The notes: generated by a model from the sequence alone, not told the origin. Counted from the first letter of the stretch, positions 45,566-54,621 are shown. The stretch: 64,000 nt of DNA from CAIUGU01 sp040080215 (GCA_040080215.1 JBEBIT010000009.1:1-64000), one strand, 5' to 3'. Numbers and translations are program-made.

Positions 45566-46597
45566 ATGAAACTAGACAAGACTTTCGGCGCCGTAGGCTT
45601 GGGGCTGCTGCTGGGCGCAGGCCTCACAGGGTATGCGGTCGCGCAAACCGCCAACCCGTTACTCGTTACACCGCAATCCCAGTTCAAGCCGATGCCGACG
45701 CCGGCGATCGAGAAGCCAGCGCAGGACTTCAAGACGGCGGAAGACCATTACAAGTACCTGCTCAAGCAGGCGAACGGCGGCACCAAGCACACGCAGGCCA
45801 CGATTCCGGACTGGAGTGGTCTGTGGACTTCCGGTGCCAACACGATGACCGCCACGTTCCTCGTCAGCAGCAACGAAGGTGCGCTGATGAGCCCCGGTGG
45901 GACGGTGCGCGAAGGCATCCTCACACCCGCGTACGAGAAGCAATTCAAGGCGCGCCGGGCGGAAATCGGCAAGCTCGGCCAGCAGAAGTTCGATCGCCTC
46001 ACGCGTTGCGAGTTCCCAGGCGCTGCCCGATGGCTGTGGGAACCGTATGTCAAGGAGTTCGCAAACACGCCCTCGCAGACGTGGATGATGAACGACTTCA
46101 TGAACGAGACGCGCCGCGTCTATATCAACTCGGAGCACAAGAATATCGATGCGAAGCACTCGGCCACGGGTGACAGCATCGGCTTCTGGGACAAGGACAA
46201 GCTGATCGTCTGGACCAAGTGGATCAACCCGGCGGATTACACGCGCGGCATGCCCTTGACCAGCAACCAGCTCCAGATGGTCGAAACCTGGCAGCTGCGC
46301 CACGGCGACAAGGGCGCCAAACAGCTGACCACGCAGGTCACGTACTACGATCCGCTGTCGCTGGTGAAGCCCATTTCGCTGGTGTACGTCCAGGAATACC
46401 GCCCCGACCTCGAGAAGATCGGCGTGCGCATCCGCAACTGGGAATGCGCCACGAGCAGCAACGACTTCATCGACGCCGACGGGAACACCTCGGTTCGCCT
46501 GCCCGGTGACCCCGAGTACAAGGATCCGCGCGGCTCGACGGACTATCCGGACCTGCCCGGCCAGGATCTCGATCCGATCTTCGATCCGGGCAAGTAG
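45566..46597 (+). CDS. Secreted protein, unknown
   Basis: 343 residues from MKLDKTFGAVGLGLLLGAGLTGYAVAQ, with AGGGGGAG six bases upstream. A signal peptide is cut after VAQ. The mature protein carries DWSGLWTSGANTMTATFL, GILTPAYEKQFKARRAEIGKL, CEFPGAARWLWEPYVKEFA, FWDKDKLIVWTKWINPADYTRG and VYVQEYRPDLEKIGVRIRNWEC. DxSGxW and AYxxxxxAR are shared with a group of uncharacterised secreted proteins often encoded next to DUF6152 genes, as here. Likely periplasmic. No enzyme motif is recognised. Confidence 0.75.
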   Translation: MKLDKTFGAVGLGLLLGAGLTGYAVAQTANPLLVTPQSQFKPMPTPAIEKPAQDFKTAEDHYKYLLKQANGGTKHTQATIPDWSGLWTSGANTMTATFLVSSNEGALMSPGGTVREGILTPAYEKQFKARRAEIGKLGQQKFDRLTRCEFPGAARWLWEPYVKEFANTPSQTWMMNDFMNETRRVYINSEHKNIDAKHSATGDSIGFWDKDKLIVWTKWINPADYTRGMPLTSNQLQMVETWQLRHGDKGAKQLTTQVTYYDPLSLVKPISLVYVQEYRPDLEKIGVRIRNWECATSSNDFIDADGNTSVRLPGDPEYKDPRGSTDYPDLPGQDLDPIFDPGK

Positions 46598-46617
46598 CCG
46601 GTAGTCGCAACCCTAAA

Positions 46618-46644
46618 GGCCCGTCCGGCACACCCGGGCGGGCC
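46618..46644 (+). terminator. Hairpin between the secreted protein gene and the DUF6152 gene
   Basis: GGCCCG-CCGG / CCGG-CGGGCC stem with one bulged T and a CACAC loop, no T run. It may stabilise or partly attenuate the transcript between two genes on the same strand. Not a clear terminator. Confidence 0.35.
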
Positions 46645-46670
46645 GACAGACGCACTTCAAGAGGAAGACG

Positions 46671-47150
46671 ATGATGAAGAAATTCAATCTCAAGGCAGCT
46701 GCGCTCATCGCGGCCGGCGCGATCGGCGTGGCGGGCGTCGCCGTCGCCCACCACTCGTTCGCCATGTTCGACCAGTCGAAGCACGTGCTCGTGGTCGGCA
46801 AGGTCACGTCATGGAACTACAACAATCCGCATAGCTGGCTGATGGTGGAAGCACCCGATGAAACCGGCAAGATGCAGACCTGGAGCTTCGAAGGCGCCGC
46901 TCCCGTGCACGCAACGCGCCAGGGCGTGACCGGTGACACGTTCAAGAAGGGCGACGAAGTCCGGGTCGTCATGAGTCCGATCAAGGACGGCCGTCGTGCC
47001 GGCGGCATCTGCTTCGCCTTGAAGACCGATGGCACCGTGGCGCAACCTTACGACGGCACGTGCAAGATGCCTGCTGTATACGAGAAGTGGAAGGCGGCCG
47101 GCTGGCTGGACAACGGCAAGAACCTGGAGACGCATCCGGGCGTCGACTGA
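46671..47150 (+). CDS. DUF6152 family secreted protein (second copy)
   Basis: 159 residues; ATGATG at the start, with AGAGGAAG just before. A signal peptide ends at VAVA, and the mature part begins HHSFAMFDQSKHVLVVGKVTSWNYNNPHSWLMVEAPDETGK, clearly homologous to the protein at 8681-9079. It has a longer C-terminal tail with two Cys (GGICFALK, GTCKMPAVYEKW). Periplasmic, unknown function. It follows the 45566-46597 gene and is probably cotranscribed. Confidence 0.85.
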   Translation: MMKKFNLKAAALIAAGAIGVAGVAVAHHSFAMFDQSKHVLVVGKVTSWNYNNPHSWLMVEAPDETGKMQTWSFEGAAPVHATRQGVTGDTFKKGDEVRVVMSPIKDGRRAGGICFALKTDGTVAQPYDGTCKMPAVYEKWKAAGWLDNGKNLETHPGVD

Positions 47151-47165
47151 TACCCGACTGCAGGG

Positions 47166-47200
47166 CACCGCAGTCGCCTCGCGGCGAGGCGACTGCGGTG
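47166..47200. terminator. Long perfect hairpin after the DUF6152 gene
   Basis: A 16-bp perfect stem (CACCGCAGTCGCCTCG and its complement) with a 3-base loop, extended by CAGGG/CCCTG. It lies 16 bases past the stop codon. No T run follows, so it may act as an RNA-stabilising or Rho-related structure rather than a classic terminator. Confidence 0.5.
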
Positions 47201-47379
47201 ATCCCTGGACCCTGCGACGCGGGGTTTGCGATCGCATCGACCCGGAGGCCCGCCAGAACTGTGCGGCACCTCCCGCCGAAAAGTGCCTCCTCCGTGGAAT
47301 CATGGCTTGAGTGGCCCGACATCGCGGACGCGGTGCGCCCGGCCTTCCACAGTTGACCCACGGCACTCCCGATTCCTCC

Positions 47380-48294
47380 ATGCCAGAGTCCCCCCAGTTG
47401 ATTTCCCTCGGCACGGTCTCCAACGATCCGAGCCCGACGCTTGAATTGCGGGAAGAGTCGTTCCGGTTCGTCAGGGGACTCGCCACCGAGCTCTCCGCCG
47501 GGCGCGTGGACCTGCCTTCCTTCCCCGATATCGCGATGCGCGTCCGCAAGGCGCTGGACGACGAATCGGTGACGATGGAGCAGATCGCCCGGATCGTCGG
47601 CTCTGAAGCGGCGCTGGCAGCCACCATCTTCACGATGGCCAGCTCACCTGCGATGGGCTATGGCGGCAAACCCGTCACCGATCTCAAGAGCGCCGTGGCT
47701 CGCGTCGGCCTCTCCAACGTGCGTGCCGCGGCCCTCGCGTTTTCGCTCGGGCAGCTGCGCAAGGCCGCCCAGTTCCAGTCGATTCGGGAAGACCTGAACC
47801 GTCTCTGGCATCGCAGCACCTACGTGGCTGGCTTGGCCCGCGTGATCGCCATGCGGATCGAGAACGTCAATCCGGACTTCGCGATGCTCGCGGGGCTGCT
47901 CCACAACATCGGCGCCGTGTACGTCCTTGCGAGGATCCAGCGCCAACCGACCTTGGCCAACCTCCCTGCGGTTTGCAGTGACATCTTCAAGGACTGGACG
48001 CCGGGCATCAGCCGCAGCATCGCAGAGAACTGGGGAATGCCGGAAGAAGTCGTGGACGCGATCGGAGAGCAGGCGGCCGTCGATCCCGGCAGGCGCGGCG
48101 TTCCCAAGGTGGCGGATGTGCTGAATCTCGCCCTTCTCGTCGACGCAGATACCGTAAGTTCGCAGGCGGCAGCCACGGGCCAGGCGCTGCTGGCGGGCTG
48201 CGCGCGCATCTGCCTCAATCAAGCCAGATGGCAGGAAATCCTCGATGCGAGCGAGGCGGAAATCACGGCGTTGCAGGCCATCCTGACGGGCTGA
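47380..48294 (+). CDS. HDOD-domain protein
   Basis: 304 residues from MPESPQLISLGTV. The HDOD domain (about 30-235) shows LPSFPDIAMRVRKALDDESVTMEQIARIVGSEAALAATIFTMASSPA, VTDLKSAVARVGLSNVRAAALAF, HRSTYVAGLARVIA and LAGLLHNIGAVYVL. HDOD proteins are HD-GYP relatives without phosphodiesterase activity and act as output modules or signal scaffolds. No sensor domain is fused. The partner is unknown. Confidence 0.85.
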   Translation: MPESPQLISLGTVSNDPSPTLELREESFRFVRGLATELSAGRVDLPSFPDIAMRVRKALDDESVTMEQIARIVGSEAALAATIFTMASSPAMGYGGKPVTDLKSAVARVGLSNVRAAALAFSLGQLRKAAQFQSIREDLNRLWHRSTYVAGLARVIAMRIENVNPDFAMLAGLLHNIGAVYVLARIQRQPTLANLPAVCSDIFKDWTPGISRSIAENWGMPEEVVDAIGEQAAVDPGRRGVPKVADVLNLALLVDADTVSSQAAATGQALLAGCARICLNQARWQEILDASEAEITALQAILTG

Positions 48295-48316
48295 CGAACT
48301 CGCCGATTCAGCCTGC

Positions 48317-48856
48317 TCAAGCCAGCGACATCCTCTCGATGGAGCCGGTCAGCGTCTCCTCTCCAAGAGACAAGTACAGCGTCTCGTCGGACACCGACAG
48401 ATCGAACTCCATCCGCCGCTCGAGCCGTGCAACCAGGCTTGCAAGGAACTCCCGGTCTACCACCTTGATCTCGAGCGCATCAGCGCGATGAATGCGCTCG
48501 CCTGCGAGGCGCGCCAGCCAGGGCTCCACGCCTCGATGCGCGTAGATCGCCACACGAGGCGCTGCCTTGCCCGCCTTGTGTAGTCGCGGTGCTTCGGGCG
48601 TGCCCACCTCGATCCAGCACTTGAGCACGCCAGTCAGGTCGCGCACCGACAGTGCGGGCTCGTCAGGGTCGGACAGGCCCTTTGAAAAGGCGATGCCCTC
48701 CGTGTACTCGAGGCAGTAGGCGAGGAGGCGGGTCAGCAGGTACTCCTCTGTCTCGGACGGATGGCGGGCAAGGCGCAGCGACAGGGTCTCGTAGACACCC
48801 CGATCGGCATCGGCAAGCCGTATCGTGAAAACATAAATCGTTGCGCCGAGGGCCAT
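48317..48856 (-). CDS. yaeQ: YaeQ family protein
   Basis: 179 residues from MALGATIYVFTIRLADADRGVYETLSLRLARHPSETEEYLLTRLLAYCLEYTEGIAFSKGLSDPDEPALSV, which is the family signature. The upstream in-frame extension is dropped. YaeQ has a PD-(D/E)xK nuclease-like fold, but its role is unsettled (E. coli YaeQ was linked to transcription elongation and RfaH suppression). It lies convergent to the HDOD gene. Confidence 0.9.
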   Translation of the reverse strand: MALGATIYVFTIRLADADRGVYETLSLRLARHPSETEEYLLTRLLAYCLEYTEGIAFSKGLSDPDEPALSVRDLTGVLKCWIEVGTPEAPRLHKAGKAAPRVAIYAHRGVEPWLARLAGERIHRADALEIKVVDREFLASLVARLERRMEFDLSVSDETLYLSLGEETLTGSIERMSLA

Positions 48857-49199
48857 GTCGTCACCGCTTGAGGTCGTAGCCGGCAGTTGCAGCCGGATCC
48901 GGCCGGACAACGGAACGGGACGGCGAGCCGGAAAGAAATGTGCGGCCGCCATGGTACTCCTGCTGCGGTTCCGGAAACGCGGCGTTCACATCTGGACGGC
49001 GACCGCGCCTTCGATTTATCTTTTCTGTCGCACTCCTGCACGGTAGTTGGGCGCACACTGTGGCTCGGGAACTCGGGCCTTGCGCGAACGTCTACGGGAG
49101 CGGCGTGGATTCTTCAAGAAGCTCCCGCCGCGCTTGCCGGGCGGAATCCAGCAAGACACCAGAACCCGACTTCAGAACGATTTCGAGGAGACAACGACA

Positions 49200-49466
49200 A
49201 TGCTTCGTCCAGTGCTGACAATCGCGGCCCTCACCCTGCTCGGCGGCTGCGCCACCTCTTCCGGCCAGCCCGATGCACCGCAATCGCGGGCGGCCGGCAA
49301 CGACGTCACGATCAACTGCTCGGGTGCGAATTCGGACTGGGTGTTCTGCTACCGGAATGCCAACGAGGTGTGCGGACTGTCCGGCTTCACGGTCGTCACC
49401 CGTGACGGCGCGATTGGCGCTGCCGCCAGCAGCAACGACCGCAGATTGATCGTCCGCTGCAAGTAG
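49200..49466 (+). CDS. Small Cys-rich lipoprotein, paralogue 1
   Basis: 88 residues. Signal peptide with lipobox LGGC (MLRPVLTIAALTLLGGCATS). The mature domain reads NDVTINCSGANSDWVFCYRNANEVCGLSGFTVVTRDGAIGAAASSNDRRLIVRCK, with four Cys that may form two disulfides. It is a tandem paralogue of the gene at 49580-49849, with similar leader bases. Function unknown. Confidence 0.8.
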   Translation: MLRPVLTIAALTLLGGCATSSGQPDAPQSRAAGNDVTINCSGANSDWVFCYRNANEVCGLSGFTVVTRDGAIGAAASSNDRRLIVRCK

Positions 49467-49579
49467 CTCGCTCGGAATCGCCAATCCAGCGAAGCGGACT
49501 ACTGCATTGTCCTTATTCCGTCGCGCCCACGGCGATCGCTAGGATCGTCCCCGTGTGAAGATACGGGGAGATCTCGAAG

Positions 49580-49849
49580 ATGCTTCGTCCATTCCTGACG
49601 TTTTCTGTCATTCCGTTGGTGTGTATCTGCGCGACTTCCGCCCCACAGGCGGCCGCGCGAAAGGAACGTGCCGCCGAGGATGTCATCACGGTCAACTGTT
49701 CGGGGCCAACCGGGGGCTGGGTGTTCTGCTACCGCAGCGCGAGCCAAGCCTGCGGGCCGACGGGTTACACCGTCGTGCGTCGCGAGGGAGCCATCGGAGC
49801 AACGGCGTCGCAAGAAGACGCGCGCGTGCTGGTCGTGAAGTGCAATTGA
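49580..49849 (+). CDS. Small Cys-rich secreted protein, paralogue 2
   Basis: 89 residues. Shares MLRP at the start and the same domain: VITVNCSGPTGGWVFCYRSASQACGPTGYTVVRREGAIGATASQEDARVLVVKCN, about 55 percent identical over the mature region by eye. The signal peptide lacks a clear lipobox (IPLVCICATS). GGGGAG lies nine bases upstream. A tandem duplication is evident, 113 bases after the first copy. Confidence 0.8.
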   Translation: MLRPFLTFSVIPLVCICATSAPQAAARKERAAEDVITVNCSGPTGGWVFCYRSASQACGPTGYTVVRREGAIGATASQEDARVLVVKCN

Positions 49850-49982
49850 ACGTTCGCAAAAGCCGCTGACCGCACGATCAGGATTCTCCACCACTCGATC
49901 TGGTTGGGGCGCGGGGGGGCAGCAGCCCGTCGCGCCTTCCCTTCTCTCAGCTGCACCCCTACCTCAGGTTCAAGGAGACTCC

Positions 49983-50387
49983 ATGCAATACCCCTATGGC
50001 ACGACCATCGCAGTGGCAGACGGTGAAACACTGCGCATCCTGCGCAATGCCGGCGATGAGGCCCACCTGCGACTCGAAGAACTGGCGGAACCCCACCTGC
50101 ATGGCCACAACAAGGGATCCGGGCTACGCCACCACAGCAGCACAACGAACCATGATGCCAGCCGCCTGCGCGAAGACAGTTTCGCCTCTGCTGCGGCCGA
50201 CTGGTTGAATGAGCGGACCATCAGCGGGGAGATCGAACGGCTGTTCATCGTCGCCACCCCCAAGACGCTGGGTGAACTGCGGCGGCACTACCACAAGACC
50301 CTTGAAGCCCGGTTGCTCGGCGAATTGATCGGGGAACACACCGGGGACTCGCTGGCGCATCTGCACGAGGTGCTGGTCGCCCCCTGA
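49983..50387 (+). CDS. Host-attachment (AtsE-like) protein
   Basis: 134 residues. Matches the 'protein required for attachment to host cells' family: VADGETLRILRNAGDEAHLRLEELAEPHLHGHN, HHSSTTNHDASRLREDSFASAAADWLNERTISGEIERLFIVATPKTLGELRRHYHKTLEARLLGELIGE. Cytoplasmic and small. Its family name comes from a plant-associated Agrobacterium protein, and the biochemical role is unknown, possibly related to an actin-like or RNase-like fold. Confidence 0.8.
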   Translation: MQYPYGTTIAVADGETLRILRNAGDEAHLRLEELAEPHLHGHNKGSGLRHHSSTTNHDASRLREDSFASAAADWLNERTISGEIERLFIVATPKTLGELRRHYHKTLEARLLGELIGEHTGDSLAHLHEVLVAP

Positions 50388-50414
50388 AGATGGCGATCAA
50401 GCAACAGAGGAACG

Positions 50415-50444
50415 CCCCCGACGCTCCACAGGGAACGTCGGGGG
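50415..50444. terminator. Hairpin between convergent genes
   Basis: CCCCCGACG / CGTCGGGGG, 9-bp perfect stem with a 12-base loop, between two convergent genes. No T run on either side, so a bidirectional terminator is only possible. Confidence 0.4.
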
Positions 50445-50543
50445 ACATCGTCATGGGGAGTCGATTGCCCTCTCCCATTCCGGCGCACTGAGTCGCCGGG
50501 GCACTTGAAAGCGCGGGCAGCCGAAGCTGCCCGCTTCAGGACC

Positions 50544-52013
50544 TCAAGGCACCGGGCGCCCTGGGATCGTCGCGTAGAAATCGGCCTTGGTGATCGGCCG
50601 ATCCGGCACGGGTGCATGCACCGATACCAGCGTGTTGTACTTGAAGCCCAGACGCTCGAAGTTGTCAGCCATCGCGACGTGCGTGAACAGGCCCTCCGCG
50701 GGGGGCGGCGTGTTCGGTGCAGGCATGTTGAACATGTCCGCATAGGCCACGATCCCTTCCTTCGGCAGGTAGGCGACCAGCAGGCCGTCGGCGTGGGCGA
50801 TGCCCTTCATGAGGTGCACTTCCACCGTCCGGTTGCCGTCCGTGAACACCCGCTTGTCACCTACCGCGTCGATCACCGGCTTCTTGCCCGACTTGGCGAT
50901 CGCATCCGGGGCGAGCGTCCGCGGGGCATTCAGCCACTTGTCGAAGTACGCCTTGTTGGGCTCGGCCATGACAAGCGTGATGCCTTCTGCCACCGGCGCG
51001 GCCAGGCCGCTGGTGTGATCGGCATGGTGATGCGACACGATGCCGTAGCGGATCGGCTTGTTCGGAATCACGCGCTTGGCTTCGGCAATGATGGCCATGC
51101 CACGCGCTTCGTTCTGGGGACCTGGCTCGAACAGCAGGATGTGGTCCGCAAACTCGACCGCGAGCGCGACGTAGCCACCCGTGATGCGATAGACCCCGTC
51201 TGCGAGTTTCTCGGAAGCCGCCGGGGGCGGTGCGCCGCCGGGAGGTCCACCCGCGCCGCCAGCAGGCGGAGCCGGAGGAGTCAGCAGTGCCTTCAGGTTG
51301 GCGGGATTCGCCGTCGCGCCCTGCACGAACATGTCGAAGCTCGGCCAGCCGGCACGGGTCTGCCTTATTTCAGCCGGGAACTTGAGGCCGTAGCTGTCGC
51401 GGTAGCCGCTGTAGCTGGTCGAGACCAGCATGTCGCCGTAGATCGGGTGTTCGAGCCAGGTCTCGACCTTGTCGACCAGGCTGGACTGGGCATTGATGTA
51501 GCCCACCAGCTTGTACGCTTGTCCACCCGGCGACTTCGGCGCTGCAGGGCTCCACGTGACGACGTACTGGCGATTGGCGCCCGAACCGGTTGCGCGGGAC
51601 GTAGCATTGTTGGCCGCTGCGCCCTTCAGGAAGCCCCATGGCGTGATCCAGATTTCAAGCTGCTGGCCCCATGCGGCCTGCGCAGGCGTGATGTTCTGCT
51701 GGAACTGGCCGATCGAGGCCGGAGTGCCCTGGGGCGGCGTGGCATACGTCGTTGCCGTGGCGCGCGAAGCGGGCTGCGCGAAGTCGATGGCACGAACGTA
51801 GTCGTTCAGGTTCTGGCGCGGCCAAGGGTTGTTGGCGTTGCTGTTCTGCCCGAGGTTGTAGTTGGCGGCCACACCGAAATAGCTCACCGACGTCACGGTG
51901 TCGATGCCCATGGCTTTGGCCGAGTTGCTGATAACGGTCTTGGCATCCTGAGCGCCCGCGGTTGTCGCCGCGAACAGCATCAGTGCCAGCGCACCGAGTG
52001 TCCTTGTGGTCAT
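50544..52013 (-). CDS. Secreted metallo-beta-lactamase-fold hydrolase
   Basis: 489 residues. Signal peptide MTTRTLGALALMLFAATTAGA. An N-terminal non-enzymatic part (to about 250, with lipoprotein-carrier-like strands and a Gly/Pro-rich linker PAPPAGGAGGPPGGAPPPAA) precedes an MBL domain: LLFEPGPQNEARGMAIIAEAKRVIPNKPIRYGIVSHHHADHTSGLAA carries the HxHxDH zinc motif (HHHADH). Then HLMKGIAHADGLLVAYLPKEGIVAYADMF gives the later metal ligands. Substrate unknown, periplasmic. The N-terminal part may bind lipid or substrate. Confidence 0.85.
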   Translation of the reverse strand: MTTRTLGALALMLFAATTAGAQDAKTVISNSAKAMGIDTVTSVSYFGVAANYNLGQNSNANNPWPRQNLNDYVRAIDFAQPASRATATTYATPPQGTPASIGQFQQNITPAQAAWGQQLEIWITPWGFLKGAAANNATSRATGSGANRQYVVTWSPAAPKSPGGQAYKLVGYINAQSSLVDKVETWLEHPIYGDMLVSTSYSGYRDSYGLKFPAEIRQTRAGWPSFDMFVQGATANPANLKALLTPPAPPAGGAGGPPGGAPPPAASEKLADGVYRITGGYVALAVEFADHILLFEPGPQNEARGMAIIAEAKRVIPNKPIRYGIVSHHHADHTSGLAAPVAEGITLVMAEPNKAYFDKWLNAPRTLAPDAIAKSGKKPVIDAVGDKRVFTDGNRTVEVHLMKGIAHADGLLVAYLPKEGIVAYADMFNMPAPNTPPPAEGLFTHVAMADNFERLGFKYNTLVSVHAPVPDRPITKADFYATIPGRPVP

Positions 52014-52198
52014 TGCTTCCCCTCACTGGTGATGAATATCTGCGCGATTGCCCGGCCTCCACAGGGGTGGTGAACGAGCGAGGAAGCGATGGTGCAGGGT
52101 GCGCGCAGCACAAGGCAAGAGGCCGAAACGTGAAGTATTGTGGGGGTGGCCACCCTGCAACGCCGCAGGCGCGCGGGGGCAGGGAAAAGACCGGAAAG

Positions 52199-52855
52199 CT
52201 ACTCGCCCAACCGGCGTTTCAGGCCGTCGATCTCCTCGCGCAAAGCGGCAACTGTCCGCTCGAGGACATCGAGGCGCTCGCCGGTCGATGACGACCGGGC
52301 CTCGCGTACCGACTCCGTCGCCGTCGCAGGCTCGGCAATCTCGATCTCGCCGCCGAACAGGTGGGCGAAGCGCGAATCGCGCCGGTTCGGCTCCCGGGGC
52401 AGACGGACGACAAACGGACCGTCCTCTCGCACCGCCAATGAGGTCAGCGCGGATTCGACGTCGGCAACGTCCCCGGCCTCGGCCATGCGCGCGGTGCGTG
52501 CCTTGAGCTCGCCGGGCGTCTGCGGCCCGCGCAGCAACAGCTCACACAGTATCGCGGTCGCGAGCGGCGTGAACTCGAGGGTGCCGAAACCGGTATTGCA
52601 GAAGCGATGCTGATACTTCGGCACCCGGCTGCCAAAGCCGGATCGCTCGAGGATCAGGTGCTTGGCGACCAGCCCGTCGACCGCCGCCTGCACCGCCCGC
52701 TCCTCGAGATCCATGAGCGGATCGCGGTTGCTCTTCTGGTTGCAGGCATTCGTCAGCGCGTTGAGCGACAGCGGATACTGGTCCGGCGTCGTGATCGCCT
52801 TCTCGATCAGGCAGCCGATGATACGAGCCTCGACGGGGTTCAGCAGCATCGACAC
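52199..52855 (-). CDS. yceH: YceH family (DUF480) protein
   Basis: 218 residues. The start MLLNPVEARIIGCLIEKAITTPDQYPLSLNALTNACNQKSNRDPLMDLEE is the family signature. Two winged-helix domains follow, with KYQHRFCN and LRGPQTPGELKARTARM. The protein ends in a coiled coil (ERLDVLERTVAALREEIDGLKRRLGE). No known function. The start could also be the second Met. Confidence 0.92.
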   Translation of the reverse strand: MSMLLNPVEARIIGCLIEKAITTPDQYPLSLNALTNACNQKSNRDPLMDLEERAVQAAVDGLVAKHLILERSGFGSRVPKYQHRFCNTGFGTLEFTPLATAILCELLLRGPQTPGELKARTARMAEAGDVADVESALTSLAVREDGPFVVRLPREPNRRDSRFAHLFGGEIEIAEPATATESVREARSSSTGERLDVLERTVAALREEIDGLKRRLGE

Positions 52856-52867
52856 TATCGATTCAAC

Positions 52868-53854
52868 TCAAGGCGCACGTGACGCCACATAGGCCGCTAC
52901 GGCCATCAGTTCCGTGTTGGTCATCTGGCCGATCACCGGCTTCATGAGTTCGGTCCCGGGACCCGTGCGCGTGCCTGAGCGCATGTCGACCATCTGGCGC
53001 ATCAGATAGCTCGGCGAGCGTCCCGCAATGGCCGGCACGTCGCCCATGCCGCGCAGGTCCTTGCCGTGGCACGTGCCGCAAGGCTGTGTCTTGCCCCTGC
53101 CCGTCGTCACCGTCACGGCCCCTCTATTGATGTAGCCCTGCGGGACATAAGCGATGAAGCCGACACGCGGATTGCGCAGCACTTCCACTGCCTCGACATC
53201 TTCCGGCACTTCGATGATGCGCGGGCCGATGGGTTCCTGCTTGCCCCCGGCGATCGGCAGGAACATTCCCACCGACGTCGTCGTCTCCGGCACGGTCTTG
53301 GTCTCGACGACCTTGATCCACGGCTTGGCCTTGATCGAACTGAAGTACGCAGCCGCCTGGCGGATCTCGTCGTCCGTCATGCCCTTCGCGATGTTCGCCA
53401 TAACCGTGGTATTCGCCTTGCGGGAATCGGCCGACTTGCGTGTGCCGGCGCGGAACGCCTGCATCTGCTCGAGGAAGTAATTGAGCGGCAGGCCGGCGAT
53501 CGGCGCGTTCTCGGGACGGCCCTGTCCATTCGGGTAGTGACACAGCGCGCAGGCCCACACGTCAGGCTGCTTGCCCTTGGCCACGATGGGCGGCATGGCG
53601 GGATGATCGCCCGGGAACCAGTCGGCCGGTCCGAACCGGTCGCCGACCTGTGCGCGGGTGAACTGGGCTGTCGATCCCGGCAGCGTGTACAGCTTGGGAT
53701 CAGGCGTGGGTGCAGCTGCCGGCGCCGGCGCCGGCGCGGGTGCAACCTGTGCAGCGTCCTTGAATCCATAGGCCCAGGGCGGCGGCGCTTCAGGCGCACC
53801 AGCCAGTGCCGTTCCCGCGATCAACGTCAGAATCAAGCCACTCGTCTTGCGCAT
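52868..53854 (-). CDS. Di-haem cytochrome c (c4-like), periplasmic
   Basis: 328 residues. Signal peptide ends ALA. Two haem c motifs: CALCH at 102-106 and CGTCH at 259-263, each in a cytochrome c domain (MQAFRAGTRK, GMTDDEIRQAAAYFSSI in the first; GMGDVPAIAGRSPSYLMRQMVDMRSGTR, MTNTELMAVAAYVAS in the second). An Ala/Pro-rich linker precedes the first. It is an electron carrier, possibly to an oxidase or for a periplasmic dehydrogenase such as that at 3079-4578, though no link is shown. Confidence 0.9.
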   Translation of the reverse strand: MRKTSGLILTLIAGTALAGAPEAPPPWAYGFKDAAQVAPAPAPAPAAAPTPDPKLYTLPGSTAQFTRAQVGDRFGPADWFPGDHPAMPPIVAKGKQPDVWACALCHYPNGQGRPENAPIAGLPLNYFLEQMQAFRAGTRKSADSRKANTTVMANIAKGMTDDEIRQAAAYFSSIKAKPWIKVVETKTVPETTTSVGMFLPIAGGKQEPIGPRIIEVPEDVEAVEVLRNPRVGFIAYVPQGYINRGAVTVTTGRGKTQPCGTCHGKDLRGMGDVPAIAGRSPSYLMRQMVDMRSGTRTGPGTELMKPVIGQMTNTELMAVAAYVASRAP

Positions 53855-53925
53855 GCGCTTCAGGTCCCGAAAAAAAGATCAATTGAGGATTCAAACGACA
53901 GACTGGGCGAGACAGCGTCGCACCG

Positions 53926-54621
53926 CTACTTGAGCAGGCGTCCACCCTCGAGGTCGATGTTCACGCCGTTGATGGCCGGATTGTCGAGCAGGAACAGCGT
54001 CGCCTGCGCGACATCGTCGGTTGTGGCGAGGCGTCCCGTGAGCGTGCCACCGCGCGCTGCATCCAGGACCTGCGGCTTGCCGCTCCAGGCATCGGTGTCG
54101 CTCACGATGCCGGGGTGCAACGCGGTCACGCGGATCGGGGCCAGTTCGACCGCGAGCGCCCGCACCATGCTTTCCACTCCACCGTTGACCGTCGATACCG
54201 TAATCGAACCCGGATAGGGCCGGTTCTTGGCCTGGCCACCGAGGAGCACGATGGAAGTGGCGGGTGTCATGCGCGGCAAGAGTGTGTGCACGACTTCCGT
54301 GTAACCGACCAGCTTCATCGTGACGAGGCTGAGCGCCCGCGCGACATCGTAGGTCCGCACCGAGTTCTGGTCGCGCTCGATGGCAGACAGCACCAGATGG
54401 TCGACCTGTCCCAGCCCGGCAAGGGCCGCGGCAATGTCGAGGGGCTTGGTCAGGTCCAACGCGAGTCCGGTGACCCCAAGGCCGATCTCGCGGGCGATGC
54501 CCGCCGTCCGCTCGGCGTCGCGCCCCGTGATCACGACGTTTTCACCTCGCCGGGCCAGCGCCACCGCCACCGCCCGCCCAATGCCTGCCGTTCCCCCGAC
54601 AATCAATGCGTTCACCGGCAT
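53926..54621 (-). CDS. Short-chain dehydrogenase-like protein lacking the catalytic Tyr-Lys pair
   Basis: 231 residues. The Rossmann motif is normal (ALIVGGTAGIGRAVAVALARRGENVVITGRD), as is the later ELAPIRVTALHPGIVSDTD. At the usual YxxxK site the sequence is VSTVN (Val142 and Asn146), and the catalytic Ser position is Gly129. The protein is therefore an SDR fold with no classical active site. An SDR subgroup with a VNG motif in this position is known from memory, so the function may be non-oxidoreductive or unconventional. Confidence 0.85.
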   Translation of the reverse strand: MPVNALIVGGTAGIGRAVAVALARRGENVVITGRDAERTAGIAREIGLGVTGLALDLTKPLDIAAALAGLGQVDHLVLSAIERDQNSVRTYDVARALSLVTMKLVGYTEVVHTLLPRMTPATSIVLLGGQAKNRPYPGSITVSTVNGGVESMVRALAVELAPIRVTALHPGIVSDTDAWSGKPQVLDAARGGTLTGRLATTDDVAQATLFLLDNPAINGVNIDLEGGRLLK

